Counted from the stretch's first letter, positions 1 to 8,026 are shown. The stretch is DNA of 42,752 bases from Candidatus Allofournierella merdipullorum (GCA_019116345.1 DXBV01000015.1:1-42752); one strand, 5' to 3'. Program-made: numbers and translations. Notes: generated by a model not told the origin, from the sequence alone.

Positions 1-17
1 CGGCGGGGAATAAAAAG

Positions 18-57
18 TTGCCCTTGTTTCGGCTCGTAAGGGCAAAAACAAGGGCAA
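18..57. repeat. Inverted and direct copies of an 8-bp motif
   Basis: TTGCCCTT at 18-25 is followed by its inverse AAGGGCAA at 38-45 and again by a direct copy at 50-57. The surrounding 130 bases are much more AT-rich than the rest of the window. Frame 3 is open from base 3 to a TAA at 63-65, so the tail of an upstream gene may end here, but its 20 residues are not recognisable. The arrangement resembles an integrase or regulator binding site; nothing nearby confirms that. Confidence 0.3.
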
Positions 58-111
58 ACAGATAAGGTTTGAATGAAAAACAGGCGTGAAGCCTTGAAAA
101 ATCAATGGTTT

Positions 112-240
112 TTGAGGATTAGATAGTTAAAGTATAATTTGTCGAACAGATACTAAGGGCGCACTTCTATACAGGGTAATCCCCATATGTGCGCTCGGTG
201 AGACCGAACACCCCGGACACCTGAATGTCCGGGGTGTTTT
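112..240 (+). ncRNA. Candidate small structured RNA with own promoter
   Basis: TATAAT lies at 133-138 with a weak -35 (TTGAGG, 112-117, 15-bp spacer), which would start a transcript near 145. The sequence from there folds as three stem-loops almost without gaps. GCGCAC 159-164 pairs with GTGCGC 189-194 and has a GGG/CCC inner stem. TCGGT 195-199 pairs with ACCGA 203-207. A 12-bp stem, 208-219 with 226-237, is followed by TTTT to 240. No open frame with a ribosome binding site fits between the promoter and the terminator. The result would be an RNA of roughly 95 nt. I recognise no known family. The alternative is that this is the tail of an upstream transcript or of a mobile element ending just outside the window. 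Confidence 0.35.
208..240 (+). terminator. Intrinsic terminator
   Basis: A perfect 12-bp GC-rich stem (208-219 with 226-237), a 6-nt loop and a short T run. It ends the candidate small RNA or an upstream gene. Confidence 0.75.
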
Positions 241-304
241 GCGTCACTATGTTCCGAGCAAGGGACTGCATCCCTTGCGCCTCGAAAGCGGCTATCCACA
301 TAAG

Positions 305-345
305 GCAAAAGGCGCGACCACTTTCATCACGCCTTTTGCTTTTGT
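305..345 (+). terminator. Second intrinsic terminator
   Basis: GCAAAAGGCG 305-314 pairs with CGCCTTTTGC 330-339, followed by TTTTTG. It is a second plus-strand terminator about 70 bases after the first, with no gene between them. It insulates the promoter of the next gene. Confidence 0.65.
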
Positions 346-394
346 TACTGTCTTACGAACACCCCGCTAAGAGCCCGGGGGCTTTTTCTGTGCG

Positions 395-423
395 TTGTGT
401 TTTGGTATTATTTTCGATATAAT
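395..423 (+). promoter_or_regulatory. Sigma-A promoter of the TPR/SUFU gene
   Basis: TTGTGT (395-400), 17-bp spacer, TATAAT (418-423). The predicted start near 430 leaves a leader of about 40 nt before the AAGGAGG and ATG at 472. Confidence 0.7.
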
Positions 424-471
424 CGGAGTAGAATACACGCCCCGCCGGGGGCAAAAGGAGGACCGCACCCC

Positions 472-3400
472 ATGGACCTTTTGGAACAGTGCCGCCTGTG
501 GCATGAGGCGGAGGAACACGAAAAGATCGTCCAGGCGCTGGAAGCGCTGCCCGAAGAGCAGCGCACCGCCGCTACCGATATGGAACTGGCCCGGGCCTAC
601 AACAATCTGGCCCAGCTCGATGAGCCGGAAGGCCGGGAGATGCTTTTGCGGGCGCTGGAGCTGATGGCCCGCCACGAATCCGACTGCCCCGACCCCTACA
701 GCTGGAACTTCCGCATGGGCTACGCCTGCTATTATCTGGACCGGGAGGGCGCGGCCCTTTCGTATCTGGAGCGGGCGCTGGAACTGCACCCCGGCGATTC
801 GCCCCAGCGCAACAGCCGGGAGGAGATCCGCCAGCTCATCGGCGACTGCCGCCACCGCCTCACCCTGCCCCGGTTTGAACGGCCTTTCCGCCGCCGGGCC
901 GCCGAGGCCTGGGCGGAGTTCGCCCGACGGGAGGCCGAAGTGCGCCGCCTGCTGGACGCGGGGAAAGAGAGCCGGGCCCGGGAACTGGCAAAGGGCGCGC
1001 TGAACCTTGCGCTTGCCCGGCCGGACTTCACCCTGCGGCAGAACGGCGGCTATGAGCTCATTCTCTCGCCCGGTGGCGACCGGGCGCGGCTGTTCGAACT
1101 GGTGCAGCTGCTCCGGCGCAAGCCGGCGGACCTTTGGCAGGTGCGGGTGGACCTTTCCTCCATGGAGGATCTGCCCGGCGCGGCGGAAGGGGAGGACCCG
1201 GCAGCATTGCTGGAAAACGGCTATGTGGCATACCAGCTCGAGCCCAACGAGGACCCGGACGCCGACTGGCGGCTGGACGTCATCGCCGGCTCCACCCGCT
1301 GCCCGGCGCTGGTGCGCCAGTATCTGGCGGGGGAGAGCGGCGCGGTGGATCTGCTCCACGACGACGGCGCGGCGGCGGGCTTCATCTGCTGGCCGCTGGA
1401 CGGCTTTGCCCCCGAGGAACGGGGCGAACGGGCCCTTGCGCTTCGGGCCCGGCTGGAAGAGGTGCTCACAGCCGCCGCCGGCCCGGAGGGCGTGACCCTG
1501 CTGGGCGGCGCCATGGGCCTGTTCTGCGGCTATCTGGACTTCATCGCCTGGGACCTGCCCGCCGTGCTGGACGCGGCGGCGGAGTTCTTTGCCGCCTCCG
1601 GCCTTGCCTGGGGCTCCTACCACTCCTTCCGGCGGGACGTGGGCACCGTGCGCCTGTGGAACGCCGAAGAGGCAAAGGAACCGGAGGTGCATCCCGAGAC
1701 AGGCTCCCTGCTCTCCCCGGAGGACATCGCGGCCATGGAGAGCTATCTGGAGGCCAGCAGCGGCTACTTCTATCAGGTGCTGGAATATCTGGGCGACTTT
1801 ATTGAGAAAGGCCAGAAGGAGGGCCGCTTCACCGAGCGGCAGGCCCGGCGGGATCTGCAGATCGCCCTGTGGTACGCCTATGCCTGCCTGAACGTGGACG
1901 AGTACGAATACTATTACCGGGCCGCCCAGTGGCTGCCGGACTCCGAGCCCGCCGCCAAAGGCTGCGGCACCTGGTATTACCGCTACGCCGCCGCGCTGAT
2001 GTACTGCGGGCGGCTGGAGGAGGCACGGAAATACGCCGAGCAGGGCACCGTGGAGGAGCCGGACTACCCCTGGGCCTGGCTGCTGACGGCCAAGCTCCGC
2101 AGCCACTTCGGCGAGAAGGAAGCCGCCCTGGCGGCGGTGGAGCGGGGCCTGGAGCTTGAGCCCGGCGACTACGAGTTCCTCACCCTGCGCCGGGAGATCG
2201 AGGCGGGGGCGACGCTGGAACAGATGGAGAACCACTGGATCGACCCGGACTTCGACCAGAAGCTGCAGGCCGGGCAGGACGAGGGCGCGGCGGCAAAGCT
2301 GCAGGCCATCTCCTGTATCCTGCTCAACGAAGCGGGGCTGGACGAGTTCTTTGAACTGTTCGCCCCCGACCCGGAGGACTACGCCCCCAACGCCCCCTAC
2401 TGCACCTTCCACCGCCTGGTGAACAGCCGCCGCCTGGAAGTGGCGTTTTTGATGAACGAGGCGGGCCTTTCCAAGCTGGGGCGGGACTGGCTGCGCCTTC
2501 AGCGGGACCGGCTGGACAGCGGCTGCTGGCTGGCCCCCGCCGACCCGGAGGGCAAGCCGGGCAAGCTGATGACGGTGCTCTTTGGACTGGACCGCAGCGT
2601 GCGGCTGCTGGGCCGCTCCCGGGAGGGCGACAAGCGCTTCCAGGTGCTTTTGCAGGAGGACGGCACCCCCGCTTCCTGCGAGTGGTGGGGCCAGCCGCCC
2701 CAGCCGGAAGAGGCGGAGCCTGTGCCCCAGTGGGTCTACACCGAGCATCAGATGGAACTGGTGGAACAGCACATCCGCACCCATGTGGGCCCCTTTGACC
2801 AGGTGCTCCACGAGCTTGTCTCGCCGGACATCCATGTGGATCTGTGCGTCGTGCCGCCGGACGGCGACCGCAATTTCTACACCATCGTTACCATGGGCAT
2901 GGGCGCGCGGCGGATGAACGTGCCTCCCGAGCTGGCCGGGCACCGGCTGGAGCGGGCGGAGCTGGCCATCGCCCTGCCGGAAGACTGGAAGCTGGACCAG
3001 GAATCCCTGCAGGACGAGCGCTGGTACTGGCCGCTGCGCCTGCTCAAGAGCCTGGCGCGGCTGCCCGGCGCCTGCGACACCTGGCTGGGCTGGGGCCACA
3101 CGGTGGACAACCAGGAGCCCTACGCTCCGGACACCGGCCTGTGCGCCGCGCTGCTGGTGGGGCTGCAGGGCGCGCTGCCCGGCGGCGACGTCTGCCCCCT
3201 GCCCGACGGCGACGAGATCAACATTTATCAGGTCATCCCCCTTCACCGGGCGGAGATGGAATACAAACAGGAGAACGGCGCGGAGGCGCTGTTGGACCAC
3301 ATGGACGGCGTCAGCTTCGTGGTGCAGCCGGGCCGGCCCTGCGCGGCACTGACAGAGCCGGACCCGGACGCCTTCCTGCTGGATGACGCCGCCTGGCACC

Positions 3401-4374
3401 TGCAGTGCCTGCACGAAAAGCGCCTGGCGGTGGAGAGCATCGCCGCCTATGACCATCTGGCCATCTATCTGCGCTGGTGCATCGAGCGGGGCTTGATGAG
3501 CGCTGAATTCCTGGAACAGCACCGCACGCTGATTGAGGCCGTCCGGCAGGACGGCGCGGGCACCGACCTGCGCCCCTTCGTCCGGGACGCGCTGGGCGGC
3601 AAGCTGTGGTCGCACCTCTTCAATGAGGAGGGGCAGGCCTTTGCTTCCTATTATTATGGCGAGAACGAAGCGCCCTCCTTCCCCAACGATGTGGACAGCT
3701 GGTCGCTGGCGTATTTTGGGCCGGTGCGCTATCAGTCCGACGAATTCCAGGACGAAGCCTATCTCTTCGTGCCCTTTGACGAGGCCCATTACCAGGGCAT
3801 GGCCGGGGTGATGGACCGACGGTTCGCCTGCTGGAAAAAGCAGGGCGATCCCTTCCGGCAGGAGAGCGATGGCGCGTCGGCGGCCCTGGAGCAGCAGGTG
3901 GGCTTCCGCTGCCAGAGCTTCCCGGCGATGGAAGACCCCGACCCGCTGCTGGCGGCCTTTGACTACACCCGGCGGCAGGCCATCCGGGACGGCTACATCC
4001 CCCTGCTGCTGGCGGCGGAGGAGGGCCTGTGGCAGAGCTTCGACGCCATCGGGCTGCCGGAGACCCCGCAGCCCGCCGACCGGCCCTTTGCCTGTATTTT
4101 GGGCGAGGACGGCCGCACCCGCCCGGCGGTGCTGGCGCGTGTGACGGCGTCCGCTCCCTGGGAGGTCTTTGAAAAGCTGCCTTTGGGCGAAAGCGGCCGG
4201 CGGCTGGCGGAACTGGCCCGCCGCTGGTACGAGCAGTACGGCGCGGTGCCTGCCGCGCTGGGCGCCGGCTGGGTGGAGTTCACCCTGCCGGATGGCTGGG
4301 ACGGCAGCGCCGGCTCCCAGCGGGACCGGCTGGCACTCGCCCTGGCCGGGCGCCGGCCGGTACGGCTGTCCTGA
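472..4374 (+). CDS. Large TPR protein with SUFU-like and DUF4026/DUF4253-like domains
   Basis: A 1300-residue cytoplasmic protein with no signal peptide or membrane segment. The N-terminus (about 1-160) and a middle block (about 480-590) are acidic helical TPR-like repeats rich in alanine, leucine, tyrosine and glutamate. The part near 190-440 resembles DUF4026. Residues about 764-950 match suppressor-of-fused (SUFU) domains, with the typical run YTIVTMGMGARRMNVP near 803. The C-terminus after about 1215 (LARRWYEQYGAVPAALGAGW) is like DUF4253. The ATG at 472 was chosen because AAGGAGG lies just upstream; the frame is open further back without a ribosome site. In bacteria SUFU domains are known mainly from polymorphic-toxin immunity proteins, so a binding or immunity role is possible, but no toxin gene is adjacent. 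It is followed after 33 bases by a histidinol-phosphatase gene, probably in one transcript. Function unknown. Confidence 0.8.
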   Translation: MDLLEQCRLWHEAEEHEKIVQALEALPEEQRTAATDMELARAYNNLAQLDEPEGREMLLRALELMARHESDCPDPYSWNFRMGYACYYLDREGAALSYLERALELHPGDSPQRNSREEIRQLIGDCRHRLTLPRFERPFRRRAAEAWAEFARREAEVRRLLDAGKESRARELAKGALNLALARPDFTLRQNGGYELILSPGGDRARLFELVQLLRRKPADLWQVRVDLSSMEDLPGAAEGEDPAALLENGYVAYQLEPNEDPDADWRLDVIAGSTRCPALVRQYLAGESGAVDLLHDDGAAAGFICWPLDGFAPEERGERALALRARLEEVLTAAAGPEGVTLLGGAMGLFCGYLDFIAWDLPAVLDAAAEFFAASGLAWGSYHSFRRDVGTVRLWNAEEAKEPEVHPETGSLLSPEDIAAMESYLEASSGYFYQVLEYLGDFIEKGQKEGRFTERQARRDLQIALWYAYACLNVDEYEYYYRAAQWLPDSEPAAKGCGTWYYRYAAALMYCGRLEEARKYAEQGTVEEPDYPWAWLLTAKLRSHFGEKEAALAAVERGLELEPGDYEFLTLRREIEAGATLEQMENHWIDPDFDQKLQAGQDEGAAAKLQAISCILLNEAGLDEFFELFAPDPEDYAPNAPYCTFHRLVNSRRLEVAFLMNEAGLSKLGRDWLRLQRDRLDSGCWLAPADPEGKPGKLMTVLFGLDRSVRLLGRSREGDKRFQVLLQEDGTPASCEWWGQPPQPEEAEPVPQWVYTEHQMELVEQHIRTHVGPFDQVLHELVSPDIHVDLCVVPPDGDRNFYTIVTMGMGARRMNVPPELAGHRLERAELAIALPEDWKLDQESLQDERWYWPLRLLKSLARLPGACDTWLGWGHTVDNQEPYAPDTGLCAALLVGLQGALPGGDVCPLPDGDEINIYQVIPLHRAEMEYKQENGAEALLDHMDGVSFVVQPGRPCAALTEPDPDAFLLDDAAWHLQCLHEKRLAVESIAAYDHLAIYLRWCIERGLMSAEFLEQHRTLIEAVRQDGAGTDLRPFVRDALGGKLWSHLFNEEGQAFASYYYGENEAPSFPNDVDSWSLAYFGPVRYQSDEFQDEAYLFVPFDEAHYQGMAGVMDRRFACWKKQGDPFRQESDGASAALEQQVGFRCQSFPAMEDPDPLLAAFDYTRRQAIRDGYIPLLLAAEEGLWQSFDAIGLPETPQPADRPFACILGEDGRTRPAVLARVTASAPWEVFEKLPLGESGRRLAELARRWYEQYGAVPAALGAGWVEFTLPDGWDGSAGSQRDRLALALAGRRPVRLS

Positions 4375-4407
4375 AGCGGCCCGGGGCAGAACAGGAGGAA
4401 AAACGCG

Positions 4408-5223
4408 ATGAGAGCGCAAAATCTGCACACCCACACCACCTTCTGCGACGGCAAAAACACCCCGGCAGAAATGGCCGCGGCGGCTTTTGCCGCGGGCCTT
4501 TCGGCCATTGGCTTTTCCGGCCATTCCCCGCTGGAAGGGGAGGACTGGTGCATGGCCCCGGCGGACCTGCCCGCCTACCGTGCGGCGGTGGAAGAGGAGA
4601 AAAAACGGTACGCCGGGCGCATGCAGGTGTTTCTGGGGCTGGAACAGGATTATTTCAGCCCGCCGCCGGACGGGGCCTATGACTACCTCATCGGCTCGGT
4701 CCACGGCCTGCGGCTGGATGGCTGCCTTTTTTCGGTGGACGAAAGCCCCGAGGCCTTTGCCCGCCTGGCCGACCGCTGCGGCGGCGTGCGGGGGCTGCTG
4801 CGGGAGTACTATAGCCTGCTGGCCCAAACGCCGGAGCGCACCGGCTGTGACATTCTGGGCCACTTCGACCTGGTGACCAAGTTCAACGAAGGGGGCCGCT
4901 TTTTCGACCCGGAAGAACCCGCATTGCGCGCCCCGGCGCTGGAGGCGCTGGAAACCCTTGCCGCCAAAGACGTGATCTTTGAGGTGAACACCGGGGCCAT
5001 CTCCCGGGGCTGGCGCACCGCCCCTTATCCGGCGCCCTTCTTATTAAAGGAGATGCGCCGCAAAAACGCGCGGGTGTGCATCACCGGCGACAGCCACGCC
5101 GCCGGCACGCTGCTGGCCGGGTTCGAACAGGCAAAAGCGCTGCTGGAAAGCTGCGGGTTTTCCTCCTGCTGGTACCTCACCGAATCCGGCTTCCGGGAGG
5201 GCCCGCTGCCGGAAATTTTGTAA
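4408..5223 (+). CDS. hisJ: PHP-family histidinol-phosphatase
   Basis: A 271-residue PHP-domain phosphoesterase, the length usual for the HisJ/HisK type of histidinol-phosphate phosphatase (step eight of histidine synthesis). The metal-binding start H7-T-H9 is followed by FCDG. Further histidines lie in FSGHSP, GSVHGL and GHFDLV, and the closing aspartate-histidine pair is in TGDSHAAG. These are the trinuclear metal ligands expected of PHP enzymes. A ribosome site (AGGAGG) precedes the ATG at 4408. It lies 33 bases behind the TPR/SUFU gene without a promoter between them and ends at a strong terminator. No other his gene is in the window, so a related phosphoesterase role cannot be excluded. 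Confidence 0.87.
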   Translation: MRAQNLHTHTTFCDGKNTPAEMAAAAFAAGLSAIGFSGHSPLEGEDWCMAPADLPAYRAAVEEEKKRYAGRMQVFLGLEQDYFSPPPDGAYDYLIGSVHGLRLDGCLFSVDESPEAFARLADRCGGVRGLLREYYSLLAQTPERTGCDILGHFDLVTKFNEGGRFFDPEEPALRAPALEALETLAAKDVIFEVNTGAISRGWRTAPYPAPFLLKEMRRKNARVCITGDSHAAGTLLAGFEQAKALLESCGFSSCWYLTESGFREGPLPEIL

Positions 5224-5253
5224 AAAAGAGGCCGCTCCGGCGGCCTCTTTTTT
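5222..5253 (+). terminator. Intrinsic terminator after hisJ
   Basis: GAGGCCGC 5228-5235 pairs with GCGGCCTC 5240-5247 around a TCCG loop. Six A before and six T after extend the stem. It begins at the stop codon. Confidence 0.9.
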
Positions 5254-5438
5254 GTGTCGAATCCGCCGGAAAATATGCAATTTGCACATACAAAAAGACG
5301 CCGATTTGGACAAAAAGCACAAGTGAGAAGGGGGTCAAAAAATGACAAAACGGTAAAAATTGTGGTAAAAATCGAAGCAAACGGGAGCAAATCAAAGCGT
5401 CACGGCGGGATAGAGAGCATGACATGGATGGATTTTGC

Positions 5439-5462
5439 AAAACGCCAAAACACGGCGTTTTT
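5439..5462 (+). terminator. Possible terminator in the 5.25-5.64 kb gap
   Basis: AAAACGCC 5439-5446 pairs with GGCGTTTT 5454-5461, then T. The stretch 5254-5438 before it is A-rich, has repeated GGTAAAAAT words, and holds no gene I can support. What the hairpin would terminate is unclear; it may be a backup for the upstream operon. Confidence 0.45.
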
Positions 5463-5488
5463 GAATCAAAACCGCCCGCCGAGGAGGT

Positions 5489-5518
5489 TTGACGCGGCGG
5501 CGGGCATTTGCTACAATG
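5489..5518 (+). promoter_or_regulatory. Promoter of the 3D-domain gene, flanked by an inverted repeat
   Basis: TTGACG (5489-5494), 18-bp spacer, TACAAT (5513-5518) with an upstream TG. The predicted leader is about 115 nt and GC-rich. CCCGCCG at 5474-5480 and CGGCGGG at 5498-5504 form an inverted repeat spanning the -35 box, which could be a repressor site or chance in GC-rich DNA. Confidence 0.65.
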
Positions 5519-5641
5519 CCTCAAGTGCCCGATGCGCCGCAGGGGAGCGGCGGCAGGCGGGCGCACTGCAAGGAAGGGCGCGGCCGTGCCCATGTTTCGG
5601 CCGCAGAGACTGCCCTACAACATGGAACGTTAGGAGTGTTT

Positions 5642-6685
5642 ATGACAAAATTCACAGAACATCTGCGGCGGCGGGTTTTGGCCATCCCGGCCAAATTCTA
5701 TGTCACCCTGCTGACCCTGTGCTGCCTGTCACTGACCCTGTTTGCGCTTTTTTCCACACTGAATATCGTCTATGTGTCCGACTCCCACGGTGCCAGCCGC
5801 ATGCTGCTCACCCGGGTGGAGGACCCCGAAGAGCTGATGGACCTCTCCGGCATCGTTGCCGAGGAGGAAGACAGCGTCTACTTCACCGCCTTCAACGGCA
5901 ACCTGGCCAGCCTGAGCATCCAGCGGGCGGTGCCCATCACCGTCTATGCCGACGGCGTCGAGCACGTGACCAAGCTTGCGGGCGGCACGGTGGCCGAGGC
6001 TCTGGAAGCCTGCGGCGTGACCTTGGGCGAGCACGACTACACCGAGCCCAGCCTGCACACCGCTGCCAGCCAGGACGAACCCATCACGGTGCACCGGGTG
6101 GAATACCAGGACACCGTGACCTATGAGAGCATCCCCTACGAGACAGAATACGTCTATACCAGCCTGTATTACCGCAACAAGAAGCGCACCACCGTGATGC
6201 AGCAGGGCAAGGAGGGCACCAACGAGATCACCCACCGCCTGCGCATCGTGGACGGCGAGGTGGAGTCCAGCCAGGTGGTGAGCGTGGTGATGACCGAGGC
6301 CCCCGTGAACACCGTCATCAAAGCCTACAAGGCCGGCGCTCCGGTGAGCGACCTTTCCGGCCCCGAAGTGGTGAACGGCGTGCCCTCCAGCTACACCGCC
6401 GTCTACACCGGCCGGGCCACCGGCTATTCCGCCAGCCGCGGCCGGGGCGCTTCCGGCCTGGGCCTTGGCTACGGCACCGTGGCCGTGAACCCCAACCTCA
6501 TCCCCTACGGCACCAAGCTCTATATCACCAGCACCGACGGCCGCTTTGTCTATGGCTACGCCATCGCCACCGACACCGGCACCGCGCTGCAGAACGGCAG
6601 CTGCCTTGTGGACCTGTTCTACGAGACCTACGACGAGGCGCTGCTCAACGGCGTGCAGCAGGTGAATGTCTACGTTGTGGGCTGA
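5642..6685 (+). CDS. Membrane-anchored DUF348-G5-3D domain cell-wall protein
   Basis: A 347-residue protein of the YabE/YocH/Rpf2-like kind. One membrane segment (about 19-44) follows a basic N-terminus, so the rest lies outside the membrane. Next come a DUF348 ubiquitin-like module (about 100-140), a G5 domain (about 150-225) that probably binds wall glycans, and a C-terminal 3D domain (about 262-347). The 3D aspartates are in ATDTGTALQ and LVDLFY, and the domain is the lytic-transglycosylase-like barrel of MltA and resuscitation factors. ATG 5642 has TTAGGAG at good distance; the frame is open further back without such a site. It is a single-gene transcript between its own promoter and terminator. 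Its likely role is peptidoglycan remodelling in growth or spore outgrowth. Confidence 0.88.
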   Translation: MTKFTEHLRRRVLAIPAKFYVTLLTLCCLSLTLFALFSTLNIVYVSDSHGASRMLLTRVEDPEELMDLSGIVAEEEDSVYFTAFNGNLASLSIQRAVPITVYADGVEHVTKLAGGTVAEALEACGVTLGEHDYTEPSLHTAASQDEPITVHRVEYQDTVTYESIPYETEYVYTSLYYRNKKRTTVMQQGKEGTNEITHRLRIVDGEVESSQVVSVVMTEAPVNTVIKAYKAGAPVSDLSGPEVVNGVPSSYTAVYTGRATGYSASRGRGASGLGLGYGTVAVNPNLIPYGTKLYITSTDGRFVYGYAIATDTGTALQNGSCLVDLFYETYDEALLNGVQQVNVYVVG

Positions 6686-6723
6686 GCCGTGCCCGCCGGC
6701 TTTGCAAACAGAAAACAGGTAAT

Positions 6724-6763
6724 TTCCCCGCCCGGCGGCATGCCGGGCGGGGAATGTTTTTTT
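6724..6763 (+). terminator. Intrinsic terminator after the 3D-domain gene
   Basis: A 13-bp stem, 6724-6736 with 6742-6754, a 5-nt loop and seven T at 6757-6763. Confidence 0.92.
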
Positions 6764-6787
6764 ACAAGGTTTTTTCTCGCAACCTGC

Positions 6788-6817
6788 TTGACAAATCCCC
6801 GGCGCAGGACATACACT
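6788..6817 (+). promoter_or_regulatory. corA promoter
   Basis: TTGACA (6788-6793), 18-bp spacer, TACACT (6812-6817). The predicted start near 6824 gives a long leader of about 175 nt before corA. Confidence 0.7.
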
Positions 6818-6868
6818 TAGAGAGGGCGTGACCGCCCCGAAATTTTTGTGTGCAAGGAGATGAAAGGC

Positions 6869-6946
6869 ATGGACGGCGACCCCGGTAGTCGAACGTGTAT
6901 GACCCTCATATGTGGCGCTTCTGCCTTTCTGTTCCCCGTGCGCTGA
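6869..6946 (+). CDS. Possible corA leader peptide (25 codons)
   Basis: Inside the corA leader AAGGAG (6854-6859) stands 9 bases before an ATG at 6869. That ATG opens a 25-residue frame, MDGDPGSRTC then MTLICGASAFLFPVR, stopping at TGA 6944-6946. A second ATG at 6860 is in the same frame but too close to the ribosome site. The last codons and the stop lie in the left arm and loop of a hairpin: CCCC and GCGC near 6933-6943 pair with GCGCGGGG ending near 6959. Ribosome position could therefore decide whether it forms. No T run follows, so this is not a classic attenuator. Leader peptides control corA and mgtA in Salmonella; that is analogy only. No match to a known peptide is claimed. Confidence 0.35.
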   Translation: MDGDPGSRTCMTLICGASAFLFPVR

Positions 6947-6998
6947 CACCTGCGCGGGGCGGGCTTTGTGCGCCGCCGAGAAGAAAGCAGGTGTAAAT

Positions 6999-7943
6999 AT
7001 GATCACGATTTATCTCAGTGACGGTGGCCGCATGCTGGAGCAGGATCAGATCTGTCCCGGCGCGTGGATCCACCTGTGCGACCCCAACGAGAAGGAGATC
7101 GGGCGTGTGTGCGCCCAGCTCCATGTGGACCCTGACCTCATCCGCGCCGCCCTCGACGAAGAGGAGCGAAGCCGCATCGAGGTGGAGGACGAGGGCGGCA
7201 ACCCCTGCACCATGATCCTGGTGGATACGCCCCTGGTGCAGACCGAGGGCCACACCTTCGTTTATTCCACCATCCCCTTCGGCATCGTGCTCACCCCCCA
7301 GAACGTCATCACCGTCTGCCTGCGGGAGACGGCGCTGCCCCGGGCCTTCATGGAGGGCCTGGTGAAGGGTTGCAGCACCAAGAAGTTCAAGCGTCTTGCG
7401 CTGCAGATGCTCTACCGCAACGCCAGCCTGTTCCTGTTCTACCTGCGCCAGGTGGACAAGGCCAGCACCCGCGTGGAGAACGAGCTGCACATCAGCATGA
7501 AGAACAAGGAGCTCATCCAGATGCTGGGTCTGGAAAAGAGCCTTGTGTATTTCTCCACCTCCCTCAAGAGCAACGAGCTGGTTCTGGAAAAGCTGCTGCG
7601 CATGGACTTTGTGAAGGACTACCCCGAAGACACCGACCTGCTGGAGGACGTCATCGTTGAAAACAAGCAGGCCATGGAGATGAGCGGCATCTACCGTGAC
7701 ATTCTGTCCGGCACCATGGACGCCTTCGCCTCGGTGATCTCCAACAACCTGAACATCGTCATGAAGCTGCTGGCTTCGGTCACCATCATCCTGACGGTGC
7801 CCACCATCGTTTCCAGCCTCTGGGGCATGAACGTGCCCGTTCCCTTCGAGGGCAGCCCCTTCGGCTTCTGGATCGTGCTGGGTGTGGCGGGCCTTGCCAC
7901 TCTGGGTGCCATCCTGCTGGCGAAGTACAAGCGCTGGCTGTGA
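6999..7943 (+). CDS. corA: CorA-family magnesium/divalent cation transporter
   Basis: A 314-residue inner-membrane protein of the CorA family. A long soluble domain of beta strands and helices (1-250) is followed by two membrane segments near the C-terminus (about 253-275 and 286-308). The signature G276-M277-N278 sits right after the first segment, followed by VPVPFEG as the periplasmic-side loop. The protein ends in KYKRWL, the usual basic tail. ATG 6999 was chosen from the family start and a modest GCAGG upstream; the open frame back to 6912 would add unrelated residues. The gene is monocistronic, with a 175-nt leader that may carry a regulatory short frame and a terminator directly behind it. 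CorA channels carry Mg2+ and sometimes Co2+ or Ni2+; which applies here is not shown. Confidence 0.93.
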   Translation: MITIYLSDGGRMLEQDQICPGAWIHLCDPNEKEIGRVCAQLHVDPDLIRAALDEEERSRIEVEDEGGNPCTMILVDTPLVQTEGHTFVYSTIPFGIVLTPQNVITVCLRETALPRAFMEGLVKGCSTKKFKRLALQMLYRNASLFLFYLRQVDKASTRVENELHISMKNKELIQMLGLEKSLVYFSTSLKSNELVLEKLLRMDFVKDYPEDTDLLEDVIVENKQAMEMSGIYRDILSGTMDAFASVISNNLNIVMKLLASVTIILTVPTIVSSLWGMNVPVPFEGSPFGFWIVLGVAGLATLGAILLAKYKRWL

Positions 7944-7958
7944 CATTCTGCGAACGCT

Positions 7959-7986
7959 GCGGCGGGCTTTTGCCCGCCGCGTTTTT
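7959..7986 (+). terminator. Intrinsic terminator after corA
   Basis: GCGGCGGGC 7959-7967 pairs with GCCCGCCGC 7972-7980 around TTTT, then five T. Confidence 0.88.
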
Positions 7987-8026
7987 CGTTTCGGGGCAAA
8001 AAGTGCCGCCTTTTCCCCGGCCTGTG

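Noticed and set aside
291..299. DnaA-box-like word CTATCCACA
   Set aside because: A single near-match without further boxes, AT-rich unwinding region or dnaA/dnaN genes; not an origin.
367..4863. A 1498-codon open frame on the minus strand opposite the TPR/SUFU gene
   Set aside because: It is an antisense frame caused by the high GC content and codon bias of the plus-strand gene. Its translation is low-complexity (arginine, glycine, glutamine, alanine) with no domain, while the plus strand has promoter, ribosome site and recognisable domains.
5518..5641. c-di-AMP (ydaO-type) riboswitch upstream of the 3D-domain wall protein
   Set aside because: Such switches often precede wall genes of this kind, but the conserved core words could not be found in the GC-rich leader.
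6869..6910. tRNA-like sequence on the minus strand (GTTCGACTACC near 6880-6890)
   Set aside because: It resembles a T-loop word but no cloverleaf stems can be formed around it.
6824..6998. M-box (Mg2+) or other known riboswitch upstream of corA
   Set aside because: The conserved M-box words are not present; the leader instead shows a possible short frame and hairpin.
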